64,000 nucleotides of DNA from CBFHSF01 sp965658445 (lineage in GTDB: Bacteria > Bacteroidota > Bacteroidia > Flavobacteriales > Schleiferiaceae). The stretch is from positions 33,794 to 97,793 of the forward strand of contig CBFHSF010000011.1 of NCBI GenBank assembly GCA_965658445.1, written 5' to 3'. The notes below the pieces were generated by a model. The model was not told the origin of the DNA, did no database searches, and was given only the letters and a program-made list of their open reading frames with translations. Shown in pieces: positions 1 to 6,750 of the stretch; position 1 is the first letter of the stretch, and every line of letters starts with the position of its first letter. The translations under genes were made by a program, and so were the position numbers.

Positions 1-330
1 AAATCCTCCTGTACAAATGGGTGTGGTGTCCTGAGTTACCTGATACCCCTTGGGCAAATCCGCATAGAAGTAGTTCTTTCTTGCGTATTCATTGACCTCT
101 CTAATGTTACAGTCCAGGGCAATTCCCAAGCGAACCGCAAATTCAATTACGCGCTCGTTGACCTTCGGTAATGTTCCGGGATGTCCCAAACTAATGGGGC
201 TCACGTTGGTATTGGGTGGCATTCCGTAAGTAGTTCCATCCGAAGAGTAGGCCTTAGAATTCGTCATCAACTGCGTGTGAACTTCTAAACCAATTACGGG
301 TTCGTATTTGTCGTAAATAGATTCTGCCAT
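1..330 (-). CDS. gatB: Aspartyl/glutamyl-tRNA(Asn/Gln) amidotransferase subunit B (N-terminal part)
   Basis: The first 110 codons of GatB are present; the gene runs off the left edge. GatB is the subunit of the GatCAB complex that holds misacylated Glu-tRNA(Gln) or Asp-tRNA(Asn) while ammonia from GatA amidates it. Translating the minus strand from the ATG at 328-330 gives MAESIYDKYEPVIGLEVHTQ, then GHPGTLP and YADLPKGYQ, which are the conserved N-terminal signatures of the family (IGLEVHxQL, the GxPGxLP block and the Y(P/A)DLPKGYQ block). The metal-binding region would follow beyond the edge. It is the last gene of the minus-strand run, 141 bp after lpxK, so it may have its own promoter. Identity is secure; completeness cannot be judged. 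Confidence 0.97.
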   Translation of the reverse strand, partial: MAESIYDKYEPVIGLEVHTQLMTNSKAYSSDGTTYGMPPNTNVSPISLGHPGTLPKVNERVIEFAVRLGIALDCNIREVNEYARKNYFYADLPKGYQVTQDTTPICTGGF

Positions 331-345
331 TGTGTTTTTATTTCC

Positions 346-410
346 AATTGGGGTAACCCCGAGTATGAATAGTGAATATCGAACCCATTAGGTTCACCAT
401 AACCCCAATT
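346..410 (-). promoter_or_regulatory. Inverted repeat in the gatB leader
   Basis: AATTGGGGT (346-354) and ACCCCAATT (402-410) are perfect 9-bp inverted arms enclosing smaller dyads (GGGGTAACCCC and GAACCcattaGGTTC). The structure lies between the lpxK stop and the gatB start. It could be an lpxK terminator without a clear T-run or a leader structure for gatB. On the minus strand a weak TTTCTTTG box lies at 437-430, just upstream. Function is inferred only from position. Confidence 0.35.
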
Positions 411-471
411 CATGGGATTTTAGGGAATACAAAGAAAAGAAATTAAGGTCAATTTTCCGTGATGATAAAAC

Positions 472-1479
472 CTAGTTTACGTCTTTTGAAAATGCAGGAA
501 ACTTGAGGGTTTCCAACAGTTTGGGTAAATCGTCTACGACCATCTCAATTTCTTGGACTCTCAATGGGATTTCTGAAGTCCAAAGAGGGGAGAGGCGCGT
601 GATGTCTTTGGCCGTGGTTATGATGGCAGAAGCCTTGCTATCACGGGCCTTAGCCTCTATTTTTTGAATATCACTTGCAGTGAAATTGTGGTGATCGGGA
701 AACTGTATCGATTCGAAAGAAAATCCTTTACCCAACAAATGGTTGTGCAGCGGAGTTGGATTTTCAATTCCCGTTACCACCAAATATTTATCCTTGGAAG
801 ACCATTGCGCATTTTCCGAATAATTCAAGGTTGAGAAGAAAACGGGCGCTTGAGAATAAGAAGCAATTTCTATTCGAATGCGTTGCTTTTCTTCCTGTGA
901 AAGCTCCAATGGACATTTGGTTACTACGATGGCAGTGGCCCTTTCCGCTCCATGAGCAGACTCTCTAAGGTTTCCTGCGGGCAAGACATAGTCTTTCGTA
1001 AAACGCTGCACATAAGGCGTTAATACCAGTTGTGCACTGGACTTTACGTATCTGTGTTGAAAGGCATCATCTAAGATAATACCCTGCAAATCGGGGTAGT
1101 TCTTGAGAAGAGTCTCAATACCTGCCACCCTGTCCTCGCATACCGCAACGATAACTTCTGGGAATTTTCGTTTTTGCTCCAAGGGCTCGTCTCCAACTTC
1201 ATAAACCGTGTTGTCTACAGAAACTTCTTGGAATCCCTTGGTTTTTCTTCCATAACCTCTAGACAGAACAGCAAGATTCCCTTTGCTGTGCTTGAGGAGA
1301 AGGCTCACCATAGGGGTTTTTCCCGTACCTCCGGTAGAGAGGTTTCCCACCGTAATTATGGGAATGTCAAAAGATGTTGATTTTAAAATGCCGCGATCAA
1401 AGGCCCAATTCCTAACCGCTGTAATGGCCGCATAGGGCCAGCTCAAAGGCTGTAAAAACGGTCTGGGCTTTAATCCCAT
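472..1479 (-). CDS. lpxK: Tetraacyldisaccharide 4'-kinase LpxK
   Basis: LpxK phosphorylates the 4'-position of the lipid A precursor disaccharide-1-phosphate at the inner face of the cytoplasmic membrane, a late step of the Raetz pathway. The 335-residue product has the usual length. A P-loop, GNLSTGGTGKTP, sits at about residues 45-57, and ILDDAFQHR near residue 136 matches the family's DDGFQH(R) block. The hydrophobic and aromatic N-terminus fits peripheral membrane association. The ATG start overlaps the 3' end of miaA by 10 bp, so the two genes are translationally close, and both lie downstream of the ion-channel gene in one probable transcript. The first glycine of the usual DDGFQ is alanine here; this is a mild substitution and no other defect is visible. 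Confidence 0.96.
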   Translation of the reverse strand: MGLKPRPFLQPLSWPYAAITAVRNWAFDRGILKSTSFDIPIITVGNLSTGGTGKTPMVSLLLKHSKGNLAVLSRGYGRKTKGFQEVSVDNTVYEVGDEPLEQKRKFPEVIVAVCEDRVAGIETLLKNYPDLQGIILDDAFQHRYVKSSAQLVLTPYVQRFTKDYVLPAGNLRESAHGAERATAIVVTKCPLELSQEEKQRIRIEIASYSQAPVFFSTLNYSENAQWSSKDKYLVVTGIENPTPLHNHLLGKGFSFESIQFPDHHNFTASDIQKIEAKARDSKASAIITTAKDITRLSPLWTSEIPLRVQEIEMVVDDLPKLLETLKFPAFSKDVN

Positions 1480-2399
1480 AAAAAGTGGTTTTTAATGGTT
1501 TCTAGGGCGTGGTTGTTTGACGAGGTGGCATCGGGCTTGACCCATAGAATTTCTGGATCTTTCCTGAGCCAAGTCAATTGGCGCTTCGCAAATCTACGAG
1601 TATTCTTTTTGATTTCGCTTACCGCAAAGTCGAGGTCTATGTCTCCGTCCAAATAGGCAAAGAGCTCTGAATATCCCACGGTGTTCAATGATTGAAGTTG
1701 ACGATAGGGGAGTGTGGACTTTACCTCCTCCAACAATCCCGCCTCCATCATGTGGTCCACTCTTTGATTGATTCTATCGTACAATGCTTCTCTTTCCCAA
1801 TCAATAGCAATCTTTTGTAAATGATAAGGACTCTTTTTGGAACCTTCAGATTGCTTTCTGTATTGCGAAAAAGGATTTCCCGTATGTCTAATGACCTCCA
1901 AGGCGCGTATTATGCGAACGGGGTTTTTTCTATCGACCAAATCGTAATAGGCCGTGTCTTTTTCCTTGAGTTCCTTCAGTAAAGGCTCCAAACCTTTGTT
2001 TCTGTATTCTTCGTTGAGCTCTTCTCGAAAAGATTCTGGGATGGCAGGCATTTCGTCAAATCCATACATCAAGGCATCGGCAAACAAACCCGAACCACCG
2101 ACTAGGACCGCACAATGGTTGCAACGACTAAAAATATCACTTGCCACCTGGGCGGCTTCCCGTGCGAATTGCCCGGCAGAAAGCTCCTCAGCAACCGATC
2201 GGTCCGCAATGAAGTGATGGGGAGCTTCGCTCAATTCCTCACTAGAAGGAGGGGCAGATCCAATGGCGAGTTCCTTATAAAACTGACGGGAATCACAACT
2301 GATGATTTCGGTTTGCAAAAGCTTTGCAATTTCAATAGAGAGTGCTGTTTTTCCAGAAGCAGTGGGGCCTAAAACGGCAATGAGGGTGGGTTTGCTCAT
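1470..2399 (-). CDS. miaA: tRNA dimethylallyltransferase MiaA
   Basis: MiaA transfers dimethylallyl from DMAPP to N6 of A37 in tRNAs that read UNN codons. The 309-residue product has the family length. The P-loop GPTASGKT lies at residues 11-18, followed by the SCDSRQFYKELAIGSAPP segment that contacts the target adenine, then HHF and the VGGSGLF block, and a C-terminal region rich in basic residues with the RFAKRQLTWLRK signature. It is 5 bp downstream of the channel gene and overlaps lpxK by 10 bp. A miaE homologue, which would hydroxylate the methylthio derivative of the same modification, lies 16 kb away in the window, so this organism probably carries the full ms2io6A pathway provided miaB is elsewhere. 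Confidence 0.97.
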   Translation of the reverse strand: MSKPTLIAVLGPTASGKTALSIEIAKLLQTEIISCDSRQFYKELAIGSAPPSSEELSEAPHHFIADRSVAEELSAGQFAREAAQVASDIFSRCNHCAVLVGGSGLFADALMYGFDEMPAIPESFREELNEEYRNKGLEPLLKELKEKDTAYYDLVDRKNPVRIIRALEVIRHTGNPFSQYRKQSEGSKKSPYHLQKIAIDWEREALYDRINQRVDHMMEAGLLEEVKSTLPYRQLQSLNTVGYSELFAYLDGDIDLDFAVSEIKKNTRRFAKRQLTWLRKDPEILWVKPDATSSNNHALETIKNHFLWD

Positions 2400-2404
2400 G
2401 AGGC

Positions 2405-3208
2405 CTAGTTGTGTATGAGTTCATGGCCACAGTTGTAGCAAAAATCGGCATCCGCTCTATGCCCTTCTGCTGAACAGTTGGGGCAGGACACATGACTTTG
2501 TTTTTCGGCTTCACGAGAGATTTCAACAGAAATCAAACCCGTAGGAATGGCAATAATACCATAACCGAGTATCATGATAAAGGAAGCCACAAATTGACCC
2601 ATTACCGTTACGGGAGAAATATCACCATAACCCACCGTAGTTAGCGTTACAATGGCCCAGTAAATGCTTCGAGGAATGGAGGTGAATCCATTTTGGCCTC
2701 CTTCAATAATGTACATCAACGTTCCCAGAATTACCGTCAGCATCAATACGGCAAACAAAAACACAATGATCTTTCGGCGCGAAGCCACCAGAGCTTGAAT
2801 CAGCGATTGAGACTCTCGTATGTAACGAGTCAGTTTCAAAACCCTAAACACTCGTAAAAGTCGCAGGGATCGCGTAACCAGTAGGAGCTGAGAGCCTGGG
2901 ATAAAGACCGAAATATAACTGGGCAAAATGGCCAATAGGTCAATAATTCCAAAAAAGGATAGGGCGTAGCCCGTAGGTTTTTTTACCAAGTACAACCGCA
3001 AGATGTATTCTATGGTAAAAAGAATGGTGAGAACCCATTCCGTGTAAAAGAAAAACTGGTGGTATTTGGCGTCAATGGGTTTGACGGTTTCTAACATAAC
3101 CACTACTATGCTCAAAATAATCGCCAGTAACAGTATGATGTCGAAGGCTTTACCGGCAGGGGTGTCCGCTTCGAAAATGATTTTCCTGAGTCTAGATTTA
3201 AACGTCAT
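2405..3208 (-). CDS. Voltage-gated potassium channel (ion_trans family) with C-terminal zinc ribbon
   Basis: A 267-residue six-segment cation channel of the inner membrane. Hydrophobic segments S1-S3 lie in about residues 20-105, S4 carries the spaced arginines R113, R116, R119 and R122, and S5-pore-S6 spans about 148-226 with the K+ selectivity filter TVGYGD at 191-196. The sequence therefore shows a Kv-type, K+-selective channel. The unusual part is the tail: C242-P-N-C245 and C257-Y-N-C260 form a two-knuckle zinc ribbon in the cytoplasm, which could serve assembly or sensing (inference). It is the first gene of a run with miaA (5 bp gap) and lpxK. A promoter-like pair lies 37-68 bp upstream of its ATG. 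No physiological ligand can be deduced. Confidence 0.92.
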   Translation of the reverse strand: MTFKSRLRKIIFEADTPAGKAFDIILLLAIILSIVVVMLETVKPIDAKYHQFFFYTEWVLTILFTIEYILRLYLVKKPTGYALSFFGIIDLLAILPSYISVFIPGSQLLLVTRSLRLLRVFRVLKLTRYIRESQSLIQALVASRRKIIVFLFAVLMLTVILGTLMYIIEGGQNGFTSIPRSIYWAIVTLTTVGYGDISPVTVMGQFVASFIMILGYGIIAIPTGLISVEISREAEKQSHVSCPNCSAEGHRADADFCYNCGHELIHN

Positions 3209-3244
3209 GTTGATAAGTGGTTATCCAATTATTCGGCCTAACAT

Positions 3245-3276
3245 CAAAAATATTGTATCTTGTAAGAACGAACAAA
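3245..3276 (-). promoter_or_regulatory. Bacteroidota-type promoter for the channel-miaA-lpxK run
   Basis: On the minus strand TTTG (3276-3273) is followed after 20 bp by TATTTTTG (3252-3245), a full match to the TAnnTTTG -7 element with its -33 TTTG partner at the expected spacing. It lies 37 bp before the channel ATG. It is one of the cleanest promoters in the window. Confidence 0.7.
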
Positions 3277-3289
3277 TCTAAATAATCCT

Positions 3290-3589
3290 ATGATGACTTT
3301 CTGGACAGAATCAGCCGTCGAGGTACCCAAAGAAGGGATTTTAGATTTGCGGTTTCCAGATGTTGAGGTCTTAGACTCGGCCTCGGAGAAACGAGAGCGC
3401 AGTCAAAAAATCCATCGAGCGACAAGCTTAGGGAATCTCGAGAAACACAAAGTGAAAATCTACTTTCAAGACGGTGAAGGCGTGAGAATGACGCATACCA
3501 CCATCTGGGCACAGACCGACAAGAAGATCTTGCTCAAAGATGGGGCGTACATCCCCGTTCATCGAATTCTTGATATTGAACTCAAATAA
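3290..3589 (+). CDS. Conserved-looking small protein, function unknown
   Basis: A 99-residue soluble protein, charged, with no signal peptide or membrane segment. I do not recognise the family. The C-terminal third alternates hydrophobic and polar residues (TTIWAQTDKKILLKDGAYIP) as in a small beta-rich domain. It begins with two consecutive ATG codons (3290 and 3293) and either could be used. It is divergent from the channel gene, and a strong hairpin plus T-run starts two bases after the stop codon, which supports a genuine monocistronic gene. Codon use resembles its neighbours. A weak TATCTTG box at 3256-3262 could be its promoter. Confidence 0.75.
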   Translation: MMTFWTESAVEVPKEGILDLRFPDVEVLDSASEKRERSQKIHRATSLGNLEKHKVKIYFQDGEGVRMTHTTIWAQTDKKILLKDGAYIPVHRILDIELK

Positions 3590-3590
3590 G

Positions 3591-3614
3591 AACCCGCGTA
3601 AGCGGGTTTTTTTA
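3591..3614 (+). terminator. Rho-independent terminator of the 99-residue gene
   Basis: AACCCGC-gtaa-GCGGGTT followed by seven T residues, beginning two bases after the TAA stop. Confidence 0.9.
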
Positions 3615-3616
3615 TG

Positions 3617-3652
3617 TGGGCAACGGGTAACGGGTAACGGGTAACCGGATTG
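3617..3652. repeat. Short tandem repeat of the GGGTAAC type
   Basis: CAACGGGTAACGGGTAACGGGTAACC contains about four copies of a 7-bp unit (ACGGGTA). It lies in the non-coding stretch between two convergent genes. The stretch 3615-4112 holds this tract, a hairpin CCCGACttcGTCGGG near 3690-3715, and the dispersed repeat at 3781-3973; no believable gene was seen in it. Confidence 0.8.
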
Positions 3653-3780
3653 ATTTTCACAATTCCCTAAAGGCACACTTTGCCTGGGGCTGCACCCTGA
3701 CCCGACTTCGTCGGGAGTAAATAGTAAATGGTGAGTAGTGAGTGGTAATATTATTGCCAAGTTCCGATCTTCTACCTCTG

Positions 3781-3973
3781 CCCGGGGCTGCACCCCAGGC
3801 CCCAGTTTCAATTTCGGGATTTTTGACCACAAAACCCGTCAAGTAAACGCTTTCAGTCGACACAATTCGCTTAGGATTTCGGCCCGAAAACAAACGGCTA
3901 CAGTTGATTAAATGACTCTTGGGAGTTTCAATAGGCGTAACTTGAACTGGGGCGGGCGTGGTACACGCCCCGG
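3781..3973 (+). repeat. 193-bp dispersed repeat, copy A
   Basis: This segment matches the reverse complement of 21559-21751 over its full 193 bp without any gap. By hand alignment the right-hand 140 bp are about 90% identical and the left part diverges only in a central 30 bp. Both ends are hairpins: the left end is a GGGG-ctgca-CCCC stem and the right end GGGCGTG-gta-CACGCCC. Weaker similarity continues on both sides, roughly 3756-4060 here. Stop codons occur in all frames I checked, so it is not a conserved coding sequence. It sits between convergent genes. Confidence 0.85.
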
Positions 3974-4112
3974 CCTACTCGTATCGAGCCGAGTACTATC
4001 GTTTGTAACTGTTTTTTTGCGTGGTACTTTTTCTAGGAATCCCGAAATTTAAACGGGGTGGGACCGCAGATTCCCCTACTGATGCCCGATGCCCGTTGCC
4101 TGATTCCCGATA

Positions 4113-4640
4113 TTAAAAAGGCCCATAATCCTCGTCCTCGTCTTCGAATTCATCGTCAAAGGGATCCGTGCCAAAGGCATCGTCAAACATTCCCTTTTTC
4201 TTTTCGTCTCCTTCAAAGTTCTTTTCCGGGGCGGTTTCTGGAGCTTCTCCTACCGAAAGTGCGACGTATGGAGCTTCCATGCCATCGTCAATAGGAGCCG
4301 TTTCTACGCTCTCTACGTAGAATGTCCACATCGCAATAAAGTCATATACAAACAGCATGCGCTGACCGGGATTGCCCAAGGAGCTTCCAATCATGACTTT
4401 TTCCATATCAAGAGTCGGCTCGTCAGACAAGCCCATGTCCATCATGGGGATTTCCTCTCCTTGTTCCCAGTTTTCGTCGCTTAAATAAAAGCTGGAAATC
4501 TCTCCAGAGTCAATTTCAAAAGAGGCTATTATAACTTGAGCAAGGTGGCTGAGATTCTCATTGGGATCCACCATAATATCTCTGAAGATGTCTTGCTCCT
4601 CAGAATCAAGGATGATTCTAATTTTTAATGCAGTGCTCAT
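4113..4640 (-). CDS. pRiA4b ORF-3-like (IS1096 passenger TnpR-like) protein
   Basis: A 175-residue acidic protein. The body (about residues 1-120: LKIRIILDSEEQDIFRDI, the HLAQVIIASFE segment and MLFVYDFIAMWTFYVE) matches the pattern of the PRiA4_ORF3 family, named after plasmid and IS1096 passenger genes but common as single chromosomal genes in Bacteroidota. The remaining 55 residues are a very acidic tail, probably disordered. No transposase or inverted repeat is nearby. Its ATG directly abuts the TAA of cca, so it is the last gene of the small-membrane-protein, cca, pRiA4b unit. Biochemical role unknown. Confidence 0.8.
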   Translation of the reverse strand: MSTALKIRIILDSEEQDIFRDIMVDPNENLSHLAQVIIASFEIDSGEISSFYLSDENWEQGEEIPMMDMGLSDEPTLDMEKVMIGSSLGNPGQRMLFVYDFIAMWTFYVESVETAPIDDGMEAPYVALSVGEAPETAPEKNFEGDEKKKGMFDDAFGTDPFDDEFEDEDEDYGPF

Positions 4641-6173
4641 TTATTCCTTTATTACTTGGGTAAGACCGTACTCTTCGCCTTTTTTTAGCATGAAAGCATA
4701 GGCCTCGTCAGTATCATTTTTAATATCTCCTTCTAGAATGGCCTCGCGTATGGCGGTTTTGATTTCTCCAACCTCCTTACAGGGCTTTAGACCAAAGGTT
4801 TCCATAATGGTTTCTCCAGAAATAGGAGGTTGCCAGTTTCTAACCTTGTCCTTCTCTTCAACTTCCTTCATCTTCACGCGAACTTCTTGGAAATTCTTGA
4901 GGTATTTGCGTTTGCGCTTGGGATTTTTCGTAGTCACATCGGCATCGCACAGAAGCATGAGGTCTTCCGCATCGGATCCCGCATCAAAAAGCAATCGCCT
5001 AACCGCAGAATCCGTAACCACGTCATTGACCAAGGCAATGGGGCGGCTGCTGAGTCTTACGATTTTTTGAACGTATTTCATTTTCTCGTTGAGGGGCATC
5101 TTCATGGAACGGAAGATCTTCGGAACCATCTTGGAGCCCACAAACTCATGGGCGTGGAAGGTCCATCCCGTCTCGGGCTCAAACTTTTTGGTGACGGGTT
5201 TGCCAATGTCGTGAAACAAGGCGGCGTATCTCAACCAAACGTTTTCTGTGGTTAGGCTGATGTTGTCNNNNNNNNNNNNNNNNNNNNNNNNNNNNNNNNN
5301 NNNNNNNNNNNNNNNNNNNNNNNNNNNNNNNNNNNNNNNNNNNNNNNNNNNNNNNNNNNNNNNNNNTACCACTTCCAAAGTGTGGAAGAAGTTGTCTTTG
5401 TGCAATTGCCCTTCTACCTCTTCAACACCTTGAAGAGCCACTAATTCGGGCATAAAGTGATGCAACAATCCAGTGGTAAAGAGCAGGTTAAGTCCTACAC
5501 TTGGCTTCTGGCACATCATGATTTTATTCAATTCATCCGCAATGCGTTCCCTGCTGATGATTTTGATTCTTTGGGCTTGCGCCGAAATCGCTTTAAGCGT
5601 CACCGGATCGATGTCAAAGGCCAATTGATTGGCAAATCGAATGGCTCTCATCATGCGCAGCGGATCGTCAGAAAAGGTAATATCCGGGTCTAGTGGAGTA
5701 ACTATCCTTCCAGACTTTAAATCTTCCAATCCATTGAAGGGATCCAAGAGGTCACCGTAATTTTCGCCGTTTAGGCTTAATGCCAGAGCGTTTATGGTGA
5801 AGTCTCTGCGGTTTTGGTCGTCTTCCAATGTTCCGGCAGCAACCACAGGCTTTCTAGAGTCTTTTGAATAGCTCTCTGTGCGGGCGCCTACAAATTCGTA
5901 ATCCGTGCCTTGGTAGTTGAAGTGGGCCGTTCCAAAGTTTTTAAAAACGGAAACTTTTACCTTCTTGGGTAGCTTTTTGGCTACGGCCTTTGCCAAGACA
6001 ATTCCGTCTCCAACGGCTACGACGTCAATGTCTTTTTTAAGAGGTCTCTCTAAGAATTGATCGCGTACATATCCTCCAATCACATAGGTCTCCAAACCCA
6101 GTTCATCTGCCGCTTGGCCAATGGTGGCAAATAGGGGAGCCTCCAAAAAATGTTTGTAATTGGAATTCTTCAC
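4641..6173 (-). CDS. cca: CCA-adding/HD domain tRNA nucleotidyltransferase (interrupted by an N-run)
   Basis: A class II tRNA nucleotidyltransferase, or poly(A) polymerase-like enzyme, that builds or repairs tRNA 3'-CCA. Motif A appears as VIGGYVRD near the start with the catalytic KDIDVV block after it, followed by RRDFTINALA, the DPLRMMRAIRFANQL linker, and an HD domain with LFHDIGKP. I start at the GTG at 6173 because MKNSNYKHFLEAPLFATIGQ is a normal family N-terminus, while the longer reading frame adds unrelated residues overlapping the upstream gene. The frame contains 99 Ns (5268-5366) between HTLEVV and DNISL; homologues have these segments adjacent, so probably nothing is missing. 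The true length is then near 477 residues. Confidence 0.93.
   Translation of the reverse strand: MKNSNYKHFLEAPLFATIGQAADELGLETYVIGGYVRDQFLERPLKKDIDVVAVGDGIVLAKAVAKKLPKKVKVSVFKNFGTAHFNYQGTDYEFVGARTESYSKDSRKPVVAAGTLEDDQNRRDFTINALALSLNGENYGDLLDPFNGLEDLKSGRIVTPLDPDITFSDDPLRMMRAIRFANQLAFDIDPVTLKAISAQAQRIKIISRERIADELNKIMMCQKPSVGLNLLFTTGLLHHFMPELVALQGVEEVEGQLHKDNFFHTLEVVXXXXXXXXXXXXXXXXXXXXXXXXXXXXXXXXXDNISLTTENVWLRYAALFHDIGKPVTKKFEPETGWTFHAHEFVGSKMVPKIFRSMKMPLNEKMKYVQKIVRLSSRPIALVNDVVTDSAVRRLLFDAGSDAEDLMLLCDADVTTKNPKRKRKYLKNFQEVRVKMKEVEEKDKVRNWQPPISGETIMETFGLKPCKEVGEIKTAIREAILEGDIKNDTDEAYAFMLKKGEEYGLTQVIKE
5268..5366. other. Assembly gap (99 Ns) inside cca
   Basis: An unresolved run of 99 Ns. The codons either side are complete and encode segments that adjoin in cca homologues, which suggests a placeholder of true length near zero. 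Confidence 0.95.
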
Positions 6174-6184
6174 AATGAATGTTC

Positions 6185-6541
6185 TTAAAATAATCCTTCG
6201 GGGTAGTACACGGAGGTGTAGGCTCCCAAGCCAAAAATCATCATGATACACAAGTACATGAAAATGTGAATTCTCTTGACTTTGGCTTTGATTTTATTAA
6301 GTTTTTCTGATTTTTCGTCCAAAACAACAGGAAACAAAAGTGGAAAGAGCATAAAAGAGGCATTTCTTTCTTCTTTATCCTTTTTATCCGTAAACTGAAA
6401 GACATCCGTCCACAGTCCAGGCTTTTTTCGGTTTTTAATTTTGAGGTACTGCATCTGGACTCCTGCCTTGTAAAAGAACAAGCCGAGCAGGGCACCTACC
6501 GAAACAATAAAGAGAAATAAAATAAAAAAAGTCGCCACCAT
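6185..6541 (-). CDS. Small two-span membrane protein, function unknown
   Basis: A 118-residue protein with an N-terminal hydrophobic segment (about residues 4-26), a basic central loop with KNRKKPGLW and DKKDKEERN, and a second hydrophobic stretch near residues 93-112. It is therefore probably a two-pass inner-membrane protein with a charged cytoplasmic loop. I do not recognise a family. It lies 11 bp upstream of the GTG start proposed for cca and probably shares its transcript. A TAnnTTTG box lies about 20 bp upstream of its ATG. Confidence 0.75.
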   Translation of the reverse strand: MVATFFILFLFIVSVGALLGLFFYKAGVQMQYLKIKNRKKPGLWTDVFQFTDKKDKEERNASFMLFPLLFPVVLDEKSEKLNKIKAKVKRIHIFMYLCIMMIFGLGAYTSVYYPEGLF

Positions 6542-6559
6542 GCTTTTTTATGAGGGTTG

Positions 6560-6567
6560 CAAAATTA
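6560..6567 (-). promoter_or_regulatory. -7 box for the cca operon
   Basis: TAATTTTG on the minus strand matches TAnnTTTG and lies 19 bp before the ATG at 6541. No convincing -33 element is seen at the usual distance. Confidence 0.5.
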
Positions 6568-6750
6568 CTGTTTTTTAAGGTTTTGGTAAAGTATTTTCTT
6601 GGATTTGTGTTTTCCTAGAAAATGGAATTCTAAGGCTTTGTTTTACTGTGTTTTTTTATCTTTTGTATCATACATTTTTTTTGGTTTTAACTGCCATATA
6701 TCAGGGTTTTGTCCAATTTTTTTACCGAACTTTTCACAAAATTTAACCAC

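Noticed and set aside
3657..3893. Open frame (78 codons, minus strand) over dispersed repeat copy A, and its 134-codon neighbour at 3428-3832
   Set aside because: The frame is not conserved in copy B, and the second overlaps the 99-residue gene; no family pattern or start context.
4113..4640. Active insertion sequence suggested by the passenger-type protein
   Set aside because: No transposase, terminal inverted repeats or target duplication in the neighbourhood.
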